A DNA stretch of 64,000 nucleotides from Pseudomonas koreensis (GCF_012986595.1 NZ_JAAQYM010000003.1:62001-126000), one strand, 5' to 3'. Positions 17,185-27,458 are shown, numbered from the stretch's first letter. The notes: generated from the sequence alone by a model not told the origin. Made by a program: numbers and translations.

Positions 17185-19287
17185 TCAAAGATCGTTGTAG
17201 AACGGCAGCAGCGGCCCCTCCGCCGGGCTCCGTCCTTCAGCACCGTAGGGTTTGAGATTGAGCGAAGCATCCGCCGCTTGCCGGGTCGTGACTTTCGGAC
17301 TTGCCGGACGCTGGGTCACAGCGTTTTCATCGCCGATATGGCCCTGCGGGATGACCAGCGACGGATGATCGAACGGCGCCCGCTCCCAGGCCACACGCGG
17401 ATCGGTCAGGCCGACTTCCATGAATTTCACCAGTGCGTCGATCTCATCCGGCGACAGATTGAGGCTGGTCATGTCCGGATCCAGGTTCGAGGTGTTGTGC
17501 TGATTTACCGCCGGGTGCTCGAAGCCGCTGGTGTTGTTGGCGTCCTCACCACGGCGATCACCGCCGCGGTTGTAGAACTCCATGACTTGCTTGAGCGTCG
17601 CGCGGCTGCCGTTATGAAAGTACGGCCCGGTCAGCGCGATGTTACGCAGGGTCGGCGTCTTGAAGGCACCGTCGACCGAATCACGGAAGTTGACGTTGGG
17701 TTTGAGCGTGGCGTCGCACGGAATCGCTGCGCTCAGCGGCGCTTCGAAGGTACACACGTCAACATCCAGCGGGTCGGGAATGCTGCCGCCCTGCAGCAGC
17801 TTGTTGTACTGGCGGGTGAATGACCATGGATTGCCCCAGGCGTCCGAGCCACCGAGCGCCAGGTCTTCAGAAGTCGGACGCACACCCGTGTTGTAGAAAC
17901 CGTTGTCATAGAGCGTGGTGAGATTGTCGGCCATGACCATGCGCTCGATACGTTCACGCGGGTGCATCAACAGGCGGCTGGCAGCATTGGTCAGTTCCGG
18001 GCCGCCGTGGCAATTGACGCATTTGCCCTTGCCGAGGAACAGGTTCATGCCCTGGATCTGCTGCGCATTCAGCGCGGTTGAATCGCCTTGCAGGTAAGCA
18101 TCGATGGGGGCCTGATCGGAGACCAGCGTGGCTTCGTACATCTGGATCGCCAGCCCGAAGAACAGCGGGAAATTGGCCTCCATTTGCGTGTACGGCGCGC
18201 CACCCACCAGCACATTTTGCGTGGCGTTCCACAGACGCGGCTGGAAGGCGTTCTTGATCAGCTCGCGATAGGTCGGGCGACGCGCGCCGGATACCGGAGC
18301 GAGCACGGAATCGCTTGAGGAGATTCGCTGTTGCTTGAGCATCAATTGGTCGAGCATGCGCCGGCCAATGTCGGCGAAAGTGCGGCCGCCGCAGGACATT
18401 TCCACGGCGCTGCCGGGCGGGCCCACAGCTTGCGAAGCGGCTGATGCGTCGTTTAGCGCCAGACGAACTTTTGTCGCCACCGTACTGCGCTCGCTGGTCA
18501 CGTAAATCCCCGCATCCGGATCACGATTGCCGAACGGCGAGAAACCGTTGAACACGTTGTTCGCACGGCCATCCCAGAAATTGCGCACGTTGAACGCAGC
18601 GTTAATCACCGACGGCGCGTTACGCCCGGTGCTGCGGCGCACGTTGATGCCGCCGACCTGAAAAATGCCGTCCGGTTGCTGGGTGCATTTGTCAAAACGT
18701 GGCTGATTGGGTTTGACGAAGTTGGCGTCGAATACGCCTTGGGAACCGACCACGTCGTCGGTCGAGTAAACAATAGGCGAATTGCGCTCCAGAGGGTTGC
18801 TCAGCACATGGGTTGGAAAATCGGTTTTCTTCAGTGTGTAGTTCGGCCCACCTTTACCGCCGGACAGGGTTGCGTAAGACGCCACGTCACCGGGGATGTC
18901 AGAGGCTACGAAGGGTTTGTTGAAGATCGACGCGATGTTGGCGCTGGTGTGCGCCTGGCCGGGGTTGAGCTGGTTGGTGATGCGATGGTCGACACCGGCG
19001 TGGTAGTGGCAGGATGCGCAAGCGGTGGCGCCATCGCTGCCGACTTCCATGTCCCAGAACAACGCTTTGCCGAGCAGGATCGCGGCTGAGCGATTGAGCA
19101 CGTAGTCGGTCATCAGGTCGACTTTGCGCCCGCCCTCGGTTCCGGAGGGATCAGGCGGAACCATTCCACGCAAGGATTGCAGGCTTGGCACTTCCGGCAC
19201 GAGCGGCTCCACTTCGGCGGGATCTGCCGCCATGGCACTGCAGGCAGCAAGTGTGAGGGCTAACCAGGCAAGTCGGCAGATGTTCAT
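17185..19287 (-). CDS. large di-haem cytochrome c peroxidase / MauG-like protein
   Basis: A 700-residue secreted protein with a signal peptide (residues 1-21, cleavage near AMA-ADP) and two c-type haem motifs, CASCH at 90-94 and CVNCH at 423-427. Homologues in the CCP/MauG family reduce hydrogen peroxide or carry out haem-based oxidation, usually in the periplasm. The usual bacterial enzyme is about 330-350 residues; this one is twice that, with a long insert between the haems. The start is the ATG at 19287 after GGGTGAAG; the frame is open further upstream but the signal peptide fixes this start. No electron-donor gene is adjacent. Confidence 0.85.
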   Translation of the reverse strand: MNICRLAWLALTLAACSAMAADPAEVEPLVPEVPSLQSLRGMVPPDPSGTEGGRKVDLMTDYVLNRSAAILLGKALFWDMEVGSDGATACASCHYHAGVDHRITNQLNPGQAHTSANIASIFNKPFVASDIPGDVASYATLSGGKGGPNYTLKKTDFPTHVLSNPLERNSPIVYSTDDVVGSQGVFDANFVKPNQPRFDKCTQQPDGIFQVGGINVRRSTGRNAPSVINAAFNVRNFWDGRANNVFNGFSPFGNRDPDAGIYVTSERSTVATKVRLALNDASAASQAVGPPGSAVEMSCGGRTFADIGRRMLDQLMLKQQRISSSDSVLAPVSGARRPTYRELIKNAFQPRLWNATQNVLVGGAPYTQMEANFPLFFGLAIQMYEATLVSDQAPIDAYLQGDSTALNAQQIQGMNLFLGKGKCVNCHGGPELTNAASRLLMHPRERIERMVMADNLTTLYDNGFYNTGVRPTSEDLALGGSDAWGNPWSFTRQYNKLLQGGSIPDPLDVDVCTFEAPLSAAIPCDATLKPNVNFRDSVDGAFKTPTLRNIALTGPYFHNGSRATLKQVMEFYNRGGDRRGEDANNTSGFEHPAVNQHNTSNLDPDMTSLNLSPDEIDALVKFMEVGLTDPRVAWERAPFDHPSLVIPQGHIGDENAVTQRPASPKVTTRQAADASLNLKPYGAEGRSPAEGPLLPFYNDL

Positions 19288-19502
19288 GTGCTTCACCCTG
19301 ACGATTGTTGTTTTGCGTTTGCCGGGCGAGAGACGTCGTGGAACAGCACAGGATTTCTCGTGAGCGCCGGTTGATATGCGCATTGCAATTAATTGGCCAG
19401 CCTTTCGAGAAACATTTTGAATCAATAAACACTGAGGTTCGCGCTGTTGGCGCACCGTTTCTGCTGGGGAAACTCCCCCGGAATTGGGGATAAATCCAAC
19501 GC

Positions 19503-19540
19503 GAAAAAAAACCGCTGCCCCCGAAGGCGCAGCGGTTTCG
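19503..19540 (-). terminator. terminator of the second acyl-CoA dehydrogenase
   Basis: On the minus strand a 10-bp stem AAACCGCTGC/GCAGCGGTTT is followed by eight Ts. It lies about 20 bases past the stop codon. Confidence 0.88.
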
Positions 19541-19557
19541 TCAGACCGCGTTAAGGC

Positions 19558-21363
19558 TTAGTAGCCCAGTGCGAAGTCTTCTTCCTTCATGTCCATCAGG
19601 TTGTTGGCGCCCGACAGCATGGTGGCCACGTGGGTACGGGTACGTGGCAGGATGCGCTGGAAGTAGAAACGCGCGGTTTGCAGCTTGGCGGTGTAGAACG
19701 CTGCGTCGCCGCTGCCTTCTGCCAGCTTCTCGGCGGCGACACGTGCCATGTCGGCCCAGAAGTAGGCCAGGCAGGCGTAACCGGAGTACATCAGGTAGTC
19801 CACGGAGGCCGCGCCGACTTCTTCGCGGTCTTTCATGGCGGCCATACCGACCTTCATGGTCAGCTCGCCCCACTCTTTGTTCAGTGCCGCCAGCGGTGCA
19901 ACGAACTCTTTGACGGCTTCGTTGCCTTCGTTGGTCTGGCAGAACTTGTGGACGATCTTGGTGAAGCCTTTCAGAGCCTCGCCTTGAGTCATCAGCACTT
20001 TACGGCCCAGCAGGTCGAGCGCCTGGATACCGGTGGTGCCTTCGTACAGCATCGAGATGCGGCTGTCGCGAACGTTCTGCTCCATGCCCCACTCGGCGAT
20101 GAAGCCGTGGCCGCCGTAGATCTGCACGCCGTGGTTGGCAGCTTCGAAACCGACTTCGGTCATGAAGGCTTTGGCGATCGGCGTCATGAACGCCAGCAGT
20201 GCGTCGGCTTTCTTTTTCTCTTCTTCGTCGACGCCGTATTTGACGATGTCGACCTGTTTGGCGGTGAAGTACACCATCGCGCGGTTGCCTTCGGCGAATG
20301 CCTTCATGGTCAACAGCATGCGGCGCACATCCGGGTGCACGATGATCGGGTCAGCGGCTTTTTCCGGCGCTTTCGGGCCAGTCAGGGAGCGCATTTGCAG
20401 ACGATCGCGAGCGTATTTCAGGCCGCCCTGGAAGCCGATTTCGGCGTGAGCCAGACCTTGCAGTGCGGTACCCAGACGCGCGGTGTTCATAAAGGTGAAC
20501 ATGCAGTTCAGGCCTTTGTTCGCCGGGCCGATCAGGAAACCAGTGGCGCCGTCGAAGTTCATCACGCAAGTGGCGTTGCCGTGGATGCCCATCTTGTGTT
20601 CCAGCGAGCCGCAGCTCACGGCGTTGCGTGCACCGACGGTGCCATCCGCGTTCGGCAGGAACTTTGGAACGATGAACAGCGAAATGCCTTTGGTGCCAGC
20701 CGGTGCGTCCGGCAGGCGGGCCAGTACGATGTGGACGATGTTGTCGGCCATGTCGTGTTCACCGGCCGAGATAAAGATCTTGGTGCCGGAGACTTTGTAG
20801 GAACCGTCGGCCTGAGGCTCGGCCTTGGTGCGCAGCATGCCCAGGTCGGTGCCGCAGTGCGGTTCGGTCAGGCACATGGTGCCGGTCCACTCGCCGGACA
20901 CCAGTTTGGTCAGATAGGCTTCTTGTTGCTCAGGGGTGCCGTGCTCGGAGATGGTGTTCATCGCGCCGTGCGACAGGCCTGGGTACATGCCCCACGACCA
21001 GTTGGCTTCGCCAACCATTTCGCTGACGGCCAGACCCAGCGACTCCGGCAGGCCCTGACCGCCGTGCTCGACGTCGTGCGCCAGGCTTGGCCAGCCGCCT
21101 TCGACGAATTGCTTGTACGCCTCTTTGAAGCCAGTCGGGGTTTTCACGCCGGACTCGCTCCAGGTGCAGCCTTCGAGGTCGCCCACACGGTTCAGCGGTG
21201 CCAATACCTGCTCACAAAACTTGGCGCCTTCTTCGAGAATGGCGTCAACCATGTCCGGGGTTGCGTCGGCGCAAGCCGGAAGGCTCTGATAGTGCGCTTC
21301 GTAGCCGAGCAGTTCGTCACGAACGAAGCGAATATCACGCAAGGGGGCCTTGTAGTCAGGCAT
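19558..21363 (-). CDS. acyl-CoA dehydrogenase (FadE-type, long form)
   Basis: A 601-residue FAD-dependent dehydrogenase, paralogue of 13729-15507 along its full length. It keeps the flavin motifs [13 protein letters not shown] and [13 protein letters not shown], the [16 protein letters not shown] segment and the long-FadE C-terminal domain. It should start beta-oxidation of an acyl- or aryl-acyl-CoA. Tandem PsrA-like sites lie 62-88 bases upstream of the ATG, which would tie this copy, but not its paralogue, to fatty-acid sensing. Confidence 0.92.
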   Translation of the reverse strand: MPDYKAPLRDIRFVRDELLGYEAHYQSLPACADATPDMVDAILEEGAKFCEQVLAPLNRVGDLEGCTWSESGVKTPTGFKEAYKQFVEGGWPSLAHDVEHGGQGLPESLGLAVSEMVGEANWSWGMYPGLSHGAMNTISEHGTPEQQEAYLTKLVSGEWTGTMCLTEPHCGTDLGMLRTKAEPQADGSYKVSGTKIFISAGEHDMADNIVHIVLARLPDAPAGTKGISLFIVPKFLPNADGTVGARNAVSCGSLEHKMGIHGNATCVMNFDGATGFLIGPANKGLNCMFTFMNTARLGTALQGLAHAEIGFQGGLKYARDRLQMRSLTGPKAPEKAADPIIVHPDVRRMLLTMKAFAEGNRAMVYFTAKQVDIVKYGVDEEEKKKADALLAFMTPIAKAFMTEVGFEAANHGVQIYGGHGFIAEWGMEQNVRDSRISMLYEGTTGIQALDLLGRKVLMTQGEALKGFTKIVHKFCQTNEGNEAVKEFVAPLAALNKEWGELTMKVGMAAMKDREEVGAASVDYLMYSGYACLAYFWADMARVAAEKLAEGSGDAAFYTAKLQTARFYFQRILPRTRTHVATMLSGANNLMDMKEEDFALGY

Positions 21364-21424
21364 AGCGATAAACCTCTGCTGATGTAACCGGGAATGAACG
21401 ACCGTGTTGATTTGTTATGACGGT

Positions 21425-21451
21425 CAAACAGTTGTTTGAAACATACGTTTA
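21425..21451. promoter_or_regulatory. tandem PsrA-like operator
   Basis: CAAAC-AGTT-GTTTG at 21425-21438 matches the published PsrA consensus (G/C)AAAC-N2-4-GTTT(G/C) exactly; it shares its last G with a second near-match, GAAAC-ATAC-GTTTA. PsrA is the TetR-type fatty-acid-responsive regulator of pseudomonads. The site is 62 bases upstream of the dehydrogenase start at 21363. Confidence 0.55.
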
Positions 21452-21587
21452 CGCCGAAATCTTGTCAAGCATCGATCTTTTGCCGTTCGTCATCCGCTTT
21501 TTAAAACGCCGGGCACCGCAAACCGCCATGAGCTGCGGAGCATCACGGGCGATAAAAAAAGATTAGTTGAGGGAGAAGGACTTACAA

Positions 21588-21618
21588 CGAAAAACGCCGC
21601 GACAGGGCGCGGCGTTCC
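21588..21618 (-). terminator. terminator of the 98-residue unknown gene
   Basis: A 9-bp GC-rich stem (AACGCCGCG/CGCGGCGTT) with a TTTTCGTTG tail on the minus strand, about 22 bases past the stop codon. Confidence 0.8.
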
Positions 21619-21639
21619 ATAGGCAGACAGCGAGAAAAA

Positions 21640-21936
21640 TCAGGCAAACGTGTCGATGATCGTACCGAGCATTTCATCGGAGGCCTTGGCGACCTTGGTG
21701 CCCAGCTCCACCTGGAACTTGCCTTGGGCCATCTCGGCCATGGCGCTGCCCGGATCCATTTGCTGGCTGCGGTCAATCCCGCGCAGACGATCCACTTGCG
21801 CCTCGGAAGACTGGCTGGTGACCGAACGCTCGATGGTGTTGTTGGCAATCTGGCTGGCGGCCTGATCGACGCGGTTCTGCCCGGTCTGAATGGTGCTCAA
21901 ACCCGCATAAAAAGCTGTGTTACCGGAGATTTCCAT
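21640..21936 (-). CDS. small conserved protein of unknown function, flagellar-rod-like N-terminus
   Basis: A 98-residue soluble protein, no signal peptide or membrane helix. The N-terminal 35 residues (AFYAGLSTIQTGQNRVD then ASQIANN) resemble the amphipathic motif that opens flagellar rod and hook proteins, but the rest does not resemble any flagellar protein I recognise, and no flagellar gene is near. I start it at the ATG at 21936, preceded by AAGGATGAG; an ATG four codons upstream is possible but has its Shine-Dalgarno too close. It is preceded and followed by regulatory-looking DNA and a terminator, so it is a stand-alone gene. Confidence 0.7.
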   Translation of the reverse strand: MEISGNTAFYAGLSTIQTGQNRVDQAASQIANNTIERSVTSQSSEAQVDRLRGIDRSQQMDPGSAMAEMAQGKFQVELGTKVAKASDEMLGTIIDTFA

Positions 21937-22045
21937 GGGAGTTCTCATCCTTGGGAAGGATCAATGGTTACCATTGAAGCAGAGGCGCCAGAAAAACACC
22001 CGTCAAAAATACTGATGGCACAGTGCCCTGTCATAGCCAAAAACA

Positions 22046-22726
22046 TTAGTCGAGCAAATCCAGCTGCAAATGATCCGCCACCGCCTCGGCGCTCAGCGCC
22101 TTCAATTTCGGCACACGCCCCAGGCATGGCGCCGGCAGCCGCTCGGCCAGGGTCGCCAGGTTCTCCTCCAGCCGCGATGTCTTCGGATCAATGATGTTGG
22201 CCACCCAACCGGCCAGTTGCAGGCCATCGCGCGCGATCGCCTCAGCCGTCAGCAACGCATGACTGATGCAGCCCAATCGAACACCCACCACCAGGATCAC
22301 CGGCAGCTTCAACGCCATGGCCAAGTCGGAGAGATTGGCCTGATCCGCCAACGGGACCCGCCAGCCACCCGCCCCCTCAATCAGGGTGAAATCGGCATTC
22401 AGCGCCAGGATCTCGCGCATCGGTACCAGCAACGATTGCACCGTCAACGCCACGCCAGCCTCGCGCGCCGCCAGATGCGGGGCGATGGCCGGTTCGAACG
22501 CCACCGGATTGACCTGTTGATACGTCAGTGGCAACGAACACTCAGCCAGCAGTGCCAGCGCATCGGCATTGCGCAGTCCTTTGGGCGTCACTTCGCAGCC
22601 CGAAGCCACCGGCTTGCCCGCCGCCGTACTCAACCCTGCTGATCGTGCCGCATGCAGCAACCCGGCAGCCACGGTGGTCTTGCCGACGTCGGTGTCCGTT
22701 CCGGTGATGAAATAGGCTGCGCTCAT
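22046..22726 (-). CDS. bioD: dethiobiotin synthase
   Basis: ATP-dependent carboxylation of 7,8-diaminopelargonate to dethiobiotin. The 226-residue protein starts with the P-loop [10 protein letters not shown] (residues 8-17) and has [10 protein letters not shown], the switch-like segment of the family. It is the last gene of bioB-F-H-C-D and overlaps the bioC stop by four bases. The aminotransferase bioA is not in the window. Confidence 0.96.
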   Translation of the reverse strand: MSAAYFITGTDTDVGKTTVAAGLLHAARSAGLSTAAGKPVASGCEVTPKGLRNADALALLAECSLPLTYQQVNPVAFEPAIAPHLAAREAGVALTVQSLLVPMREILALNADFTLIEGAGGWRVPLADQANLSDLAMALKLPVILVVGVRLGCISHALLTAEAIARDGLQLAGWVANIIDPKTSRLEENLATLAERLPAPCLGRVPKLKALSAEAVADHLQLDLLD

Positions 22727-23535
22727 AAGGGTTTCTCCAACACGGCGTAAACCACTTGATAGGTCGCCGGCAATCCCTGTGCCTGACGGTACTGCTCATA
22801 AGCCGCGACCAGACCGAGAATCCGCGCTCGCCCGGTCAAACCTCCCGGTCGACCGGGGTTCAGATTGTGCGCACCCAGCGCCTTGAGCTCATGGGTCAGG
22901 CTGCGCACATCAGGGTAATGCAGCACGTGCGCCTGATTCTGCAGACTCACCGTGCGCAAGCCGCTGTCCGTGCACGACTTTTGATAACGGGCGAACTCAC
23001 GGAAGCGGTTGACGTGCACCAGCCCATCGACCTCGCGCCAGCTGTCGCGCAATTCGTACAGCGTCCCGACACAAAGACTAGCAAACGCAAAAATCCCGCC
23101 GGGTTTCAGCACGCGAACAGCCTCACTGAGCACCGACTCGAAGTCGGCACACCACTGCACCGCAAGGCTGGAGAAAATCAGCTCGCAGGTCGCATCCTGC
23201 AGCGGCAGACGCTCGGCATCACCGGCGATGAAATGCTCCGCGCCGCCCAGCGGACGTGCGTGTTCGAGCATGCCTTCGGCGATGTCCAGCGCCAACCCCT
23301 GGCCATACGGGAAACGCTCGGCCAGTGCGCGAGTGAAATAACCGGTGCCGCAACCCAGATCCAGCCAACGGGACGGCACGAAACTCGCCGGCAAGCGCTG
23401 CAGCAACTGCGTGCCAACGTCGCGCTGCAACTCGGCGACGCTGTCGTAACTGGCCGCTGCACGGGAAAAGGAGGCCGCGACCTGGCGCTTGTCGGGCAAG
23501 CCGCCGGGCAGCGCAACAAGAGACAAATCAGTCAT
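22723..23535 (-). CDS. bioC: malonyl-ACP O-methyltransferase BioC
   Basis: Methylates malonyl-ACP so that the fatty-acid machinery can build the pimeloyl chain. The 270-residue class-I methyltransferase has the SAM motif [10 protein letters not shown] at about 58-67 and the typical N-terminal segment [14 protein letters not shown] use the ATG at 23535, which overlaps the bioH stop; a second in-frame ATG four codons upstream is also usable. Confidence 0.93.
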   Translation of the reverse strand: MTDLSLVALPGGLPDKRQVAASFSRAAASYDSVAELQRDVGTQLLQRLPASFVPSRWLDLGCGTGYFTRALAERFPYGQGLALDIAEGMLEHARPLGGAEHFIAGDAERLPLQDATCELIFSSLAVQWCADFESVLSEAVRVLKPGGIFAFASLCVGTLYELRDSWREVDGLVHVNRFREFARYQKSCTDSGLRTVSLQNQAHVLHYPDVRSLTHELKALGAHNLNPGRPGGLTGRARILGLVAAYEQYRQAQGLPATYQVVYAVLEKPL

Positions 23536-24259
23536 CGCCACACTCATGTAGAAAAGCCTGGATCGCACCCGCCACACCATGGGGGTCTTCCAGAAGAAAC
23601 GCATGACTGGCCTGTTCGATCAGGCCAATTTCGATATCCGGCAACAGCGCGAACAACTCGCCCGCCGCCTCCGCAGGCACCAAACCGTCCTGCCCGGCGA
23701 ACAAGTGCAATTGCGGCCCACGGAACGCCTGCAACGCATCACGGGTGTCCAGTTGGGCGAGCAATTCCAGCCCGGCCATCAAGGCGGCTGGCGTGGTGTT
23801 CGGCGCGCCGCCGAGCATCAGGCGCGACAAACCGCGTGGGTCTTGCGCACCCTGGGCACACAGCAGCGTAAAACGTTTGAGCGTGGTTTTCGGATCGGCC
23901 GTGCAACCGGCAAGAAACGCATCGAACGTTTCGCCCGGCATCGCACTCGGCCATTGCTCGTGAGCCACGAAGGACGGATTACTCGCCAAGGTCAGCAGAC
24001 CGCAGCAACGCTCACCGCGCCGTGCTGCCAATTCAGAGGCAAGCATGCCGCCCAGCGACCAGCCGCCCAGCCACACGTCTTGAGGAATGCGCTCATCGAG
24101 TTCGTCGAGCCAGTCCTGCAGAGCGCCGGAGTCCAGCTCCGGCAACGGCTCGATCTCGACATGCAGATGCTCGTTGAGCCCGCGCAACGCCGCCGCCAAG
24201 GGCTCCAGCGGCGAAACACCGAGGCCCCAGCCGGGCAGCAGAATCAGGCGATCACGCAT
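23528..24259 (-). CDS. bioH: pimeloyl-ACP methyl ester carboxylesterase BioH
   Basis: Removes the methyl group once the pimeloyl chain is complete. The 243-residue alpha/beta hydrolase shows LPGWGLG near the start, the nucleophile S68 in GWSLGG, an aspartate in GQDGLVP and the catalytic histidine in [10 protein letters not shown]. Start at 24259; it overlaps the end of bioF by eight bases. Confidence 0.95.
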   Translation of the reverse strand: MRDRLILLPGWGLGVSPLEPLAAALRGLNEHLHVEIEPLPELDSGALQDWLDELDERIPQDVWLGGWSLGGMLASELAARRGERCCGLLTLASNPSFVAHEQWPSAMPGETFDAFLAGCTADPKTTLKRFTLLCAQGAQDPRGLSRLMLGGAPNTTPAALMAGLELLAQLDTRDALQAFRGPQLHLFAGQDGLVPAEAAGELFALLPDIEIGLIEQASHAFLLEDPHGVAGAIQAFLHECGDD

Positions 24260-25430
24260 GGCTTGGCTCCGGCGACAGTTGGGCAAAGCAATCGGCCAGT
24301 CCTTCTAACAATAGCTGCACCTGCGCCTCGCTGTGGGCGGCGGTCAGGGTCACGCGCAGGCGTGCGCTGCCAGCGGGCACGGTAGGCGGACGGATTGCCG
24401 TGACCATCAAGCCACGCTCACGCAGCATCTGTGACAGGCGCACGGCGCGAGCGGCATCGCCGATCAGGATCGGCTGGATCGGGGTGAAGCTGTCCATCAG
24501 TTGCAGACCGATCTGCTCGGCACCCTGGCGGAACTGGCGAATCAGCGTCTGCAAATGTTCACGACGCCAGTGTTCGCTGCGCAGCAACTCCAGACTTTTC
24601 AGCGTGGCACAGGCCAGCGCCGGCGGTTGGCTGGTGGTGTAGATGTACGGCCGGGCGAACTGGATCAGGCTTTCGATCAGCTCTTCGCTGCCGGCGACAA
24701 AGGCGCCGGCGGTGCCGAACGCCTTGCCCAGGGTGCCGACCAGCACCGGCACATCGTCCTGGCTCAAGCCGAAATGCTCAACAATTCCGCCGCCATTGGC
24801 GCCGAGCGGGCCGAAGCCATGGGCATCGTCGACCATCAGCCACGCGCCTCTGGCCTTGGCCTCACGCGCCAGCGCCGGCAGATCGGCGATGTCGCCGTCC
24901 ATGCTGAACACGCCATCGGTGACCACCAGCGTGTTGCCGGTAGCCTTCTCCAGACGCCTGGCCAGACTGTCGGCGTCATTGTGCAGATACCGATTGAAAC
25001 GCGCGCCAGACAGCAGGCCCGCATCAAGCAGCGAGGCATGGTTGAGCCGGTCTTCCAACACCGTATCACCCTGCCCGACCAGCGCCGTGACCGCGCCGAG
25101 GTTGGCCATGTAGCCGGTGGTGAACAGCAGCGCACGCGGCCGGCTAGTGAGATCGGCCAATGCTTCTTCGAGCGCATGGTGCGGGCCGCTATGGCCGATC
25201 ACCAGATGCGACGCGCCACCACCAACGCCCCAGCGCTTGGCACCGGCGCGCCAGGCTTCGATCACCTGCGGGTGATTGGCCAGGCCCAGGTAGTCGTTGT
25301 TGCAGAACGCCAATAATGGCTGGCCGTCGACCACCACTTCAGGTCCCTGCGGGGACTCGAGCAACGGGCGCTGGCGGTAGAGGTTTTCAGCACGGCGGGC
25401 AGCAAGGCGTGCGGCGAGATCGAAAGACAT
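24252..25430 (-). CDS. bioF: 8-amino-7-oxononanoate synthase
   Basis: PLP enzyme condensing pimeloyl-ACP with alanine. The 392-residue protein has the cofactor aspartate in DDAHGFG (201-207) and the Schiff-base lysine K236 in GTLGKAFGT, and the [10 protein letters not shown] substrate segment. The ATG at 25430 fits the family; the frame extends six codons further upstream. It follows bioB after a 146-base gap that holds a REPIN. Confidence 0.96.
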   Translation of the reverse strand: MSFDLAARLAARRAENLYRQRPLLESPQGPEVVVDGQPLLAFCNNDYLGLANHPQVIEAWRAGAKRWGVGGGASHLVIGHSGPHHALEEALADLTSRPRALLFTTGYMANLGAVTALVGQGDTVLEDRLNHASLLDAGLLSGARFNRYLHNDADSLARRLEKATGNTLVVTDGVFSMDGDIADLPALAREAKARGAWLMVDDAHGFGPLGANGGGIVEHFGLSQDDVPVLVGTLGKAFGTAGAFVAGSEELIESLIQFARPYIYTTSQPPALACATLKSLELLRSEHWRREHLQTLIRQFRQGAEQIGLQLMDSFTPIQPILIGDAARAVRLSQMLRERGLMVTAIRPPTVPAGSARLRVTLTAAHSEAQVQLLLEGLADCFAQLSPEPSHA

Positions 25431-25461
25431 GCAGGCCTCGACTTTCAAGTGACACAGATCC

Positions 25462-25556
25462 CCTGTAGGAGTGAGCCTGCTCGCGATGGCGGTGTATCAG
25501 TCGACATTATTGGTGAATGTCAGACCGCTATCGCGAGCAGGCTCACGCCTACAAGG
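25462..25556. repeat. REPIN, family A variant, between bioB and bioF
   Basis: Two inverted GCGAGCAGGCTCACTCC-type cores lie inside the biotin operon. The second copy carries one change (CACGCC). Confidence 0.92.
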
Positions 25557-25576
25557 TTTTGCATTTCAAGTGGCGG

Positions 25577-26632
25577 TCAAACCGCAGCGTTATAGAACTG
25601 CTCGCTGCTCTTCTGCTCCACCAGCGCCTGCTCGATCGCGGCCTGATGCACCTCATCGGAATGCTCTTCGCGCGCTTCCGGCTGGATGCCCAGACGCGCG
25701 AACAGTTGCATGTCCTTGTCGGCCTGCGGGTTGGCGGTGGTCAGCAGTTTGTCGCCGTAGAAAATCGAGTTGGCACCGGCAAAGAACGCCAGGGCCTGCA
25801 TCTGCTCGTTCATCGCTTCGCGGCCGGCGGACAGGCGCACGTGGGATTGCGGCATGAGGATGCGCGCCACGGCGAGCATGCGGATGAAGTCGAACGGGTC
25901 GACATCGTCAGCATTTTCCAGCGGCGTGCCGGCGACTTTCACCAGCATGTTGATCGGCACCGATTCCGGATGCTCCGGCAGGTTGGCCAGCTGGATCAGC
26001 AGATTGGCGCGGTCATCCAGCGACTCGCCCATGCCGAGAATGCCGCCGGAGCAGATCTTCATCCCCGACTCACGCACGTAGGCCAGGGTCTGCAGACGCT
26101 CGCTGTAAGTACGGGTGGTGATGATGCTGCCGTAGAACTCCGGCGAGGTGTCGAGGTTGTGGTTGTAGTAATCCAGGCCAGCCTTGGCCAGCGCTGCGGT
26201 CTGCTCCTGATCGAGACGACCGAGGGTCATGCAGGTTTCCAGGCCCATGGCCTTGACGCCTTCGACCATCTTCAGCACGTACGGCATGTCTTTGGCCGAC
26301 GGGTGTTTCCACGCTGCGCCCATGCAGAAGCGCGTCGAGCCGATGGCTTTGGCGCGGGCAGCCTCTTCGAGGACCTTCTGCACTTCCATCAGCTTTTCTT
26401 TTTCCAGACCGGTGTTGTAGTGACCGGACTGCGGACAGTATTTGCAGTCTTCCGGACAGGCGCCGGTCTTGATCGACAGCAGGGTGGAAACCTGCACGCG
26501 GTTGGCGTTGAAATGCGCGCGGTGCACTGTCTGCGCCTGGAACAGCAAGTCGTTGAATGGCTGTACGAAGAGGGCTTTGACTTCGGCTAAAGACCAGTCG
26601 TGACGCAGGGTGGCAGAGGTGCTGGCGCTCAT
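25577..26632 (-). CDS. bioB: biotin synthase
   Basis: Radical-SAM enzyme inserting sulfur into dethiobiotin. The 351-residue protein has the cluster motif CPEDCKYC (C59, C63, C66) and the family segments [11 protein letters not shown] and [12 protein letters not shown]. The ATG at 26632 is used; the frame is open 21 codons further. It heads the operon, and a strong sigma-70 promoter overlapped by a BirA-type operator lies 76-130 bases upstream. Confidence 0.97.
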   Translation of the reverse strand: MSASTSATLRHDWSLAEVKALFVQPFNDLLFQAQTVHRAHFNANRVQVSTLLSIKTGACPEDCKYCPQSGHYNTGLEKEKLMEVQKVLEEAARAKAIGSTRFCMGAAWKHPSAKDMPYVLKMVEGVKAMGLETCMTLGRLDQEQTAALAKAGLDYYNHNLDTSPEFYGSIITTRTYSERLQTLAYVRESGMKICSGGILGMGESLDDRANLLIQLANLPEHPESVPINMLVKVAGTPLENADDVDPFDFIRMLAVARILMPQSHVRLSAGREAMNEQMQALAFFAGANSIFYGDKLLTTANPQADKDMQLFARLGIQPEAREEHSDEVHQAAIEQALVEQKSSEQFYNAAV

Positions 26633-26707
26633 GGGCAGTTCCTTGGTTATGCTTGGCTGGCGGCTGCGGGAACGGAATACCCACAGGCGCGACACGGATG
26701 TTCGGCA

Positions 26708-26735
26708 TATTTAAGGAAGAGCCATGCGCTGTCAA
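26708..26735 (-). promoter_or_regulatory. bioB promoter
   Basis: On the minus strand a perfect -35 box TTGACA (26730-26735) is followed after 16 bases by TAAATA (26708-26713). The spacing and position upstream of bioB fit a sigma-70 promoter. The -35 box is contained in the left half of the BirA-like operator. Confidence 0.7.
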
Positions 26736-27458
26736 CCACGACACGAACAACAGGTTTACATCTGTTTAAAAAACGTACAAATCTGCTTGCTGTGCGATGA
26801 GCCCGCAGAAGCAGAAATGCCAATCTGCGTCGCCTGCGAGACCGATTTGCCCTGGCTCGGCGAGCACTGCCAGACCTGCGCCCTGCCGTTACCCGGCGCT
26901 GGCCTGACGTGCGGCGAGTGCCTGCTAGAGCCTCCGGCCTTCGAACAGGTGGTGGTGCCGTGGCGTTATGACTTCCCGGTGGACAGTCTGATTACGCGTT
27001 TTAAACACAACGCGAAATGGCCGTTTGGTCACCTGCTCGCCGACGTTGCCGGACAATACCTGCAACATCGCTTCGATGAAGGTTTGCCGCGACCCGACGT
27101 CTTGCTGCCAGTGCCACTGGCGAGCAAACGCCTGCGTCAACGCGGGTTCAATCAAGCCGCGATGCTGGGGCGATGGTTGAGCAAACAGCTCGATCTGCCG
27201 CTTGAAGAACAGGTGCTCCAGCGGATTCACGACACCAGCGCCCAGCAGGACCTCGACGCCAAGGCGCGCAAGCGCAATTTGCGTCACGCCTTCGCACTCG
27301 CGCCCGAGGCGGATGTGAAAGGTCGGCACTTCGCGTTGATCGATGACGTACTGACCACCGGCGCCACGGCCCAGGCACTGGCGCGACTGTTGAGGGATGC
27401 AGGGGCGACAAGGGTCGACGTTTATTGCCTGGCCCGTACACCAAAACCCGGAAGCTGA
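26724..27458 (+). CDS. ComF-family phosphoribosyltransferase-like protein
   Basis: A 244-residue ComF-like protein with an N-terminal zinc-ribbon (cysteine pairs CLLC, CVAC, CQTC, CGEC) and a C-terminal type-I phosphoribosyltransferase domain with the PRPP loop LIDDVLTTGAT. Relatives take part in natural DNA uptake (ComFC) and, in many bacteria, have unknown roles. The start at 26724 has AAGGAAG 5 bases upstream and is divergent from bioB, as in many pseudomonads. The BirA operator overlaps its first codons. Confidence 0.88.
   Translation: MRCQPRHEQQVYICLKNVQICLLCDEPAEAEMPICVACETDLPWLGEHCQTCALPLPGAGLTCGECLLEPPAFEQVVVPWRYDFPVDSLITRFKHNAKWPFGHLLADVAGQYLQHRFDEGLPRPDVLLPVPLASKRLRQRGFNQAAMLGRWLSKQLDLPLEEQVLQRIHDTSAQQDLDAKARKRNLRHAFALAPEADVKGRHFALIDDVLTTGATAQALARLLRDAGATRVDVYCLARTPKPGS
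26729..26761. promoter_or_regulatory. BirA-type biotin operator
   Basis: CTGTCAACC-N15-GGTTTACAT matches the known BirA dyad TTGTAAACC-N14-16-GGTTTACAA at 7 of 9 and 8 of 9 positions. It covers the -35 region of bioB, so biotin-loaded BirA should block transcription. It also falls inside the first codons of the divergent comF gene. Confidence 0.7.

Noticed and set aside
19288..19557. Anr/FNR box before the di-haem peroxidase
   Set aside because: TTGAT occurs but no TTGAT-N4-ATCAA pair was found.
19630..21387. Long plus-strand frame opposite the second acyl-CoA dehydrogenase
   Set aside because: Antisense shadow; same reasoning.
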